Shown here piece by piece: positions 58,993-64,000 of a stretch of 64,000 bases of DNA. Within the stretch, counting starts at the first letter, position 1. Each line of letters opens with the position of its first letter. The DNA is from Hydra vulgaris (taxonomy: Eukaryota; Cnidaria; Hydrozoa; Anthoathecata; Hydridae): positions 32,762,501-32,826,500 of the forward strand of contig NC_088921.1 of the NCBI RefSeq assembly GCF_038396675.1, written 5' to 3'. The notes under the pieces are model-generated. The model saw only the letters and a list, made by a program, of their open reading frames with translations, did not search any database and was not told the origin of the DNA. Both the position numbers and the translations under genes were made by a program.

Positions 58993-61500
58993 GGGGAGAC
59001 CGGGGTACGTTGGTCCACGGGGTAGGTTGGCCCATTCGAGTTTATTCAAAGGCTAGACGCTTTAACAAGCTGGGAATCTAAGTGAAGGTTGGTAGTAATT
59101 CAATCCCTTTTTCCAAAAAAAAATTATATTTATTGGACCATATTTGAGTGTGTGGGGTCGTTTTAACAATTTTTGATAGATCAAAGTAAATTTTGAAAAA
59201 CTTGATTAACGTGTTTATACTCACTGACGTTTGACAGTACAGCATTATTCAAGTGCCATGTTTAAAGCTTATAGTGTAAGGATTATTTTAGTATATAATG
59301 TTCCACAAAATTAGTTGATGGTTTAAGAAGAAAGTTGTTCATACTCTAAACATGACAATGGGGCAGATTGGCCCGATGCACCTGGGGCACGTTGGCCAAC
59401 TTGTCCCGTAGATTTTTAAAATAATTCGGGTAAATTTGTGACGGAAAAACTGTTTTTGTTACAAAAATATTAAAACTTGTAAAACATATTAGATTAGAAA
59501 TAAGCCTCATAAACAAATTGGCATTTGATTTTATACGTTTTTTTGGGTTTTATACGTCGATAATAAGAAAATATCACTCGTATACATAATATTTAAATTT
59601 CGATAGATAATCTTATTATAAAATGTAACTTTAACTTAGATTTACATATGTCTAAACTTAAAAATTGTATATATTTATATATTATTATTATATATATATT
59701 ATTTAGCTTATAATATAACTTATATATGTAAATTTAACTGATATTTAAACTTTTACATACTAGTTATACTTACATATATAAATTTTATACTTTAAACATA
59801 ATACACTTAACCTTTCATGCTTAACACTTAAATTTATATATGATATATAAACTTAATATGAGTTATGTAAACTATTAATGATTAAAAGTAAATAAGTATT
59901 TAGTATTTTAAAAAAGAAAAAATATAAAATGTACTTTTTTAAATATATAAATATGCAGGTATATAAATAATTAAATAAAAAAAGAAATAGTTAAATATAA
60001 AACATGTAATAAAGTAATGTACTTTTGGTTTTTGCATTTTTTTTAGACCTACCTAAAAATGGTACAAAATTATATTTGCAAGTCACAACGTGGAAAAGTG
60101 TCAGAAGAAACAATGTTATTGGCAGTAATCAATTAGAGCAGTTAGCAGAGAATTTAATATACCCCGTAAGACTCTAGGAAGGTCTTGCATATTCAAAAGG
60201 TTGCCATCTACACCTAATGCTTTGGTTCAAACTGAAGTAGAACTTTATTGCCAAGTGATTCTTTCAAATTCTAACAATGATAACATACTTGAGTTTGATG
60301 TTACTGCAACAGTACATAAGTCTAATGCAGAACATACGCCTGATAACGCAGCTATAGGGAGAGATTTACTATCACCTAAATTTGATAAAAAACCCTGACA
60401 CAAGTTTGGCTAAGCCAAAAAATTTCAGTTATTTCTATTTTCTCCAACTAATTTGATTATAATTTAGTACTGTAATTTATTTAAACATATAATAAGATGC
60501 TTCAACATAAAACACTGCTTTAGTATATTTAAAATTTTGAATTTTTTTAGAGACTTATACCTAATATGATTTTAATGTTTATGTCTAATGGTAGTATATA
60601 TTTTATATTTTTTTAGGTATTTGAGCATAAGCAGGAAGCTTTGCTTGAAGAATACCTAATGAAAGCAAGTGATATTTACTTTGGTCTTCCTCCTAAAGAA
60701 GTTCGACGGTTTGCTTATACATATGCTGTTGCTTGTAGCAGGAAAATTCTTCACTCATGGATAGAACTTCAATCTGCTGGTAGTGATTGGTTCTACGGAT
60801 TCTTAAAAAGGCATCCAAAGCCTACTATTCGCTCTCCTCAAGCAACAAGTTTAGCTCGGTACACAAGTTTTAATAAACATAATGTAAATTTTTTTTTTGA
60901 AAACTCAAGCAATGTTTTGACTAGGTTAAAATTAAGTGCTTCAGACATTTGATGAGACTGGAATCACAACAGTGCAGCGGCCTGACTGTGTTGTTGCACG
61001 TTGAGGCTTTCGTCAGATAGGTCGAGCAACATCAGCAGAATGAGGAGCATTAGTGACTATGGCTTTAGCGGTTAGTGCGATTGGCAATAGCATACCTCCA
61101 TATTTTATCTTTCCCAGAGTTAATTTTAAATCTCACTTTATTTGTGATGGACCAATAGGATGTGATAGATCAGCACATTCTTCAGGATGGATGACAGAGA
61201 TAAATTTTCTGTCCAACATTTTTCTATTCATGCACGTTGTTCCAATGATCACCCTTGTCTGGTATTGATTGACAACCACAGTTCTCATCTTGATGCACCA
61301 GTACTTGATTTTTGTAAACAAAATGGTATCACACTTTTATCTTTTCCAGCACACTGTAGTCATAAACTACAATTATTAGATAGAAATGTTTATGGTCCTT
61401 TTAAAAAGTTTGTGAACTCAGCATTTATGTGGTTTTGCATAGAGCTGTGCATTAAGAAAAATAATCAATTTAAGTCAAGACCTCAAAAAAAAAAAAAAAA
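58993..61500 (+). mobile_element. Pogo-type DNA transposon, third family, right end not found
   Basis: Starts after TA (58991-58992) with GGGGAGACCGGGGTACGTTG. Subterminal motifs GGGGTACGTTGGTCC (59003), GGGGTAGGTTGGCCC (59020), GGGGCAGATTGGCCC (59361) and GGGGCACGTTGGCCA (59385) are a variant of the motif in the two other pogo-type elements. A decayed plus-strand transposase follows. No matching right TIR was seen before the window end; the end at 61500 (after a poly-A run) is nominal. Confidence 0.75.
60059..61470 (+). pseudogene. Pogo-type DDE_1 transposase, decayed
   Basis: The ATG at 60059 starts MVQNYICKSQRGKVSEETML and, after a frameshift, RAVSREFNIPRKTLGRSC (pipsqueak-like HTH), running to a stop near 60398. 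After a gap ending TTTTTTTAG (60616) comes a CENP-B-like part (KASDIYFGLPPKEVRRFAYT, SDWFYGFLKRHPKPTIRSPQ). The DDE core then appears with the first Asp in FDETGITTVQRP (the preceding WNM is lost by deletion). AIGNSIPPYFIFPRVNFKSH follows, then LVLIDNHSSHLD with the second Asp and HKLQLLDRNVYGPFKKF with the third. Several in-frame TGA codons fit CGA-to-TGA change. The C-terminal basic and Cys-rich tail is absent. Confidence 0.85.
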
Positions 61501-61789
61501 TCGGACTTAGGAGGTTTTGATAGTAAGCCTACGATATGTTGTTATTTATTATTTTGACAATTCAAGTCTGTCGATGTATTTACACTCCACAGTGCCTATT
61601 CCAATTTAAGTCAGTATACTTCACTGCGACTACACCTAAATCAGTCAATTTATGTATGCATTGATGCACTTATTCTATGAAACTTTGAAAGATGAAAATA
61701 AATAATAAATATAACTATAAATAAACAACAACAATAGTTAAAAAAAATAAAACTACTTAGAAATAAAAAATTAAAATTAAAAATAAAAC
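61501..61789. other. Spacer, nothing supported
   Basis: No pogo right end or gene recognised here. Confidence 0.4.
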
Positions 61790-61868
61790 TTCTCCCCAAG
61801 AAAGATGCGAACCCGCAACCGCCTCAAATTATAGAAGATTTTTACACCCATTGCACTATTTCGACCTT
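61790..61868 (-). repeat. tRNA-like sequence, possible SINE head
   Basis: On the minus strand, AATAGTGCAATGGGTG (A-box-like) is followed about 35 nt later by GCGGGTTCGCATC (B-box-like) near CTTGGGGAG. A full cloverleaf could not be drawn, so it is treated as a tRNA-derived repeat rather than a working tRNA gene. Confidence 0.4.
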
Positions 61869-62600
61869 TTGGTGAAATGAAAAATTAAAGCATATAAACA
61901 TTTTTCACGTAAAAATAAAAGTTATATAATGTTAACTTTATTTGTCTGCGCGTACAAATAAGGACTTCGTATAAAAAAAGGAGAAATAATCTTATTTTAT
62001 TATTTTTGCAGAAAATTTTGATTAGCAAACATGCGTATGAATACTACGCATTTATGTCGGAAGAAAAGCCATTTTACTTTGAGATCCGGTGCCGGAATAA
62101 TATCTACAGACTATTTTTAAATAAACTTATATCAATGGTTTCTGTTCAATATTGTTGTTTTATTAAAATACTAAAATTATATATGCGCAATAAATGCATC
62201 AGTTTATCACTTATTTATATTTCTTTTTCTATAAGTTAGTATATTTCATAAGAAAAAGATAAAAATGTAACTTAAGCCCACATAATCTCACTGAACATGG
62301 TAATGTGGGTCAATAGAATACAATTCAAATTAGCGTTTCTTAGACAACTTTAAAAGTTATGTATATACTTTTTTCGATGTAGTTTACTAAAAATGATGTC
62401 TAATCATGATTTTAAGATTTTTTTTTTATTCTTATGTTTTGCCGTACATGTAACATTTACAAAATTTTGTAAATTAAAGGTGTAATAATTGCAAGTCTAG
62501 TGAGTCAAAATATATAATGAAAGTTATAATTAAATAGTACGGGCCGGACTTCAAGTAGATCGTAAAGATCTTATCACGATAAATTATAAATAAATTGTAA
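61869..62600. other. AT-rich spacer, nothing supported
   Basis: A 77-codon frame at 62006-62239 preceded by TTTTTGCAG could be an exon, but it resembles no family I know. Confidence 0.4.
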
Positions 62601-62720
62601 ATAAAAAATAAATTGTTTTGCTCAAAATATAAATTTTTGAGCAAACAATTTATTTTTTATTTACTTTGATTTTGAGCAAAAAATATATAGAAAATATATA
62701 TATTTTTTGCTCAAAATCAA
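62601..62720. repeat. Two adjacent hairpins sharing a TTGAGCAAA word
   Basis: Hairpin 1: 62601-62627 with 62634-62660 (one extra T). Hairpin 2: 62666-62689 with 62697-62720, a perfect 24-bp stem. Both contain TTTTGAGCAAA. Possibly a MITE core; ends not identified. Confidence 0.75.
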
Positions 62721-63344
62721 AAGTAGCTTAAAAAAGGCCTAGATTACTCCACTCTACCGTAATAAGAACAAAAACTTTCAATGTAATTGGGTTTTGAAAA
62801 TCTCGATTTGTCAAAAATAGAGTTTTTGCTTATTTCTTACCATGATATAAAACTTTTATAAGCATATCAAATCCTATTGAAATAGCTGTTTAAAAACACA
62901 CATTTGACCGCAAGCCGCCCTGAAATTAAATTGTTTTATCCGTGTTCTGTCAAAAGTTCCCACCCGCTCTTTTATATAGACTCCCTCTCCACCCCTGTTT
63001 ATTGAAATTCATCCTCCTCTCTTTTCTATTAAGCACGCAAGAATTAGATTTTCTTTTTCTATTTTTTAGTTTACATTTGTTGTCAGAGTAAATAAATTAC
63101 TTTCACAAACACAAACAAGGTTTCTGAAAGAAAATCGTACTGATCTTATCATCAGAATTTTTTACAAGCAATTATATATAAACTACATCAATACAAACAA
63201 TTGTATATAAACTACATTAATACATAATCAACAAAAAAAAACGCAATTTTCAATATACCTGATTACATCATCCATTAAGGTAATTAAATTTATCAGTTTA
63301 TATCTCATCTTTTTAATAAATATTTTTCAACTGTTCCATAAATC
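62721..63344. other. AT-rich spacer with a short direct repeat
   Basis: TATATAAACTACATyAATAC occurs at 63173 and 63205. No gene. Confidence 0.5.
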
Positions 63345-63515
63345 TCAGAACCAAGAGGTTTCGAGGTTCAATGCCGGCTCTAGCCCAATAACCAACATTG
63401 ATAAGAAAGGAGGCTTGAAGTTCCTAGTTAAATGCTCTTCCTCGGTGCTCTGTAATAAGACCGTTAGGACTTCTGGGAGCACTTTAAAAAACATAAAAAT
63501 AATTTTGCCGCTCAA
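63345..63515 (+). mobile_element. tRNA-derived SINE, 5'-truncated copy
   Basis: B-box GGTTCAATGCC (63365-63375), body with TTGATAAGAAAGGAGGC, TCGGTGCTCTGTAATAAGAC, tail AGGACTTCTGGGAGCACTTT and an A-rich end. It lacks the A-box half. Same family as 19866 and 28060. Confidence 0.8.
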
Positions 63516-64000
63516 AATGTTCATCAAAAAAAAATATTTGAATTGGCTTCTTTAGATAATTACCACGATTTTTTTTAATATTTTAAACGTCTTTTTATCA
63601 TTTTATTGTTTCAAAATATTTTAAGCAAAAAATCATTATATGAAATAAGCATGAATAAGAATGAACTTTAGTTTGCACAACGCAAGAATCATATCTGAAA
63701 CATTGAAATATTTTGCTAAGTCGTTTGGTTTAAATTGCATTGCGCTCATAGTAGTAAAGGTTTTTTTTATGAAAATGCCGTCAGTTGGTTATTAGTTTAA
63801 ATAATCAAGATTTTTCCTTATAATAACTAGTCTACAAGATAAACGACTAGATTTTTTTGATTTGGTTTTACTAATTCACTTATGTTGAGCATCTTTTCGA
63901 TAAATATCGAAGCTTTAAAAACTTTAATGATGGTATAAACCTTATTTCTAACTCTTTAAAATTTTAAACAAAATTAATGACATATTTTCCTTTACATGAA
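63516..64000. other. AT-rich spacer to window end
   Basis: No feature recognised. Confidence 0.5.

Noticed and set aside
61790..61868. Functional tRNA gene on the minus strand
   Set aside because: Box-like motifs are present, but no cloverleaf with paired acceptor ends could be drawn.

Overview
The window looks like TE-dominated, very AT-rich nuclear DNA from a cnidarian, most probably Hydra. This is inference: base composition, long (TA)n tracts, and Tc1/mariner, pogo and LINE debris all fit, and there is no bacterial or viral gene organisation. No rRNA, true tRNA, CRISPR array or operon was found. Almost every long open frame belongs to a decayed transposon or is a microsatellite artefact (YIYIYI frames).

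Layout. 1-1025: right end of a Tc1-like (DD34E) element. 1.0-5.0 kb: AT-rich spacer with an ACGTT-rich repeat block, hairpins and a tRNA-like fragment. 5.74-7.86 kb: a decayed pogo-type transposon. 15.99-19.22 kb: a much better preserved pogo-type transposon, with terminal repeats, symmetric subterminal motifs and a 538-codon transposase frame broken by one stop. 19.9 kb: tRNA-derived SINE. 21.95-23.22 kb: DD37E Tc1-like element. 23.43-23.68 kb: MITE. 26.2 kb: strong GC-containing hairpin. 27.14-27.99 kb: non-autonomous hAT element with an exact 8-bp target duplication. 28.9-33.4 kb: a LINE interrupted by two DNA transposons, each between TA duplications. 33.45-33.99 kb: foldback array. 34.4-35.1 kb: TTAA-flanked long-TIR MITE. 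35.8-37.3 kb: remains of a multi-copy ORF family. 37.9-38.4 kb: 20-bp palindromic satellite. 39.5-50.7 kb: MITEs, compound microsatellites and spacer. 51.28-51.98 kb: the only convincing non-transposon coding sequence, the last two exons of an unidentified plus-strand gene. 52-58 kb: MITEs and a duplicated segment carrying a 55-bp-arm perfect palindrome. 58.8-61.5 kb: LINE scrap and a third pogo-type element. 61.8-64 kb: tRNA-like/SINE sequences and hairpins.

How the parts relate. Three pogo-type families share the start GGGGAGAG/GACCGGGG, a repeated subterminal motif close to GGGGTAGGTTGTCAC, a pipsqueak-like HTH at the transposase N-terminus and, in two of them, a downstream Cys/His-rich PHD-like module. 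Most DNA transposons sit between TA dinucleotides and several sit inside (TA)n tracts. A tRNA-derived SINE family is scattered through the window in both orientations. No new host biological system is evident. The most unusual objects are the palindromic satellite, the symmetric pogo element, the foldback array and the large perfect palindrome.
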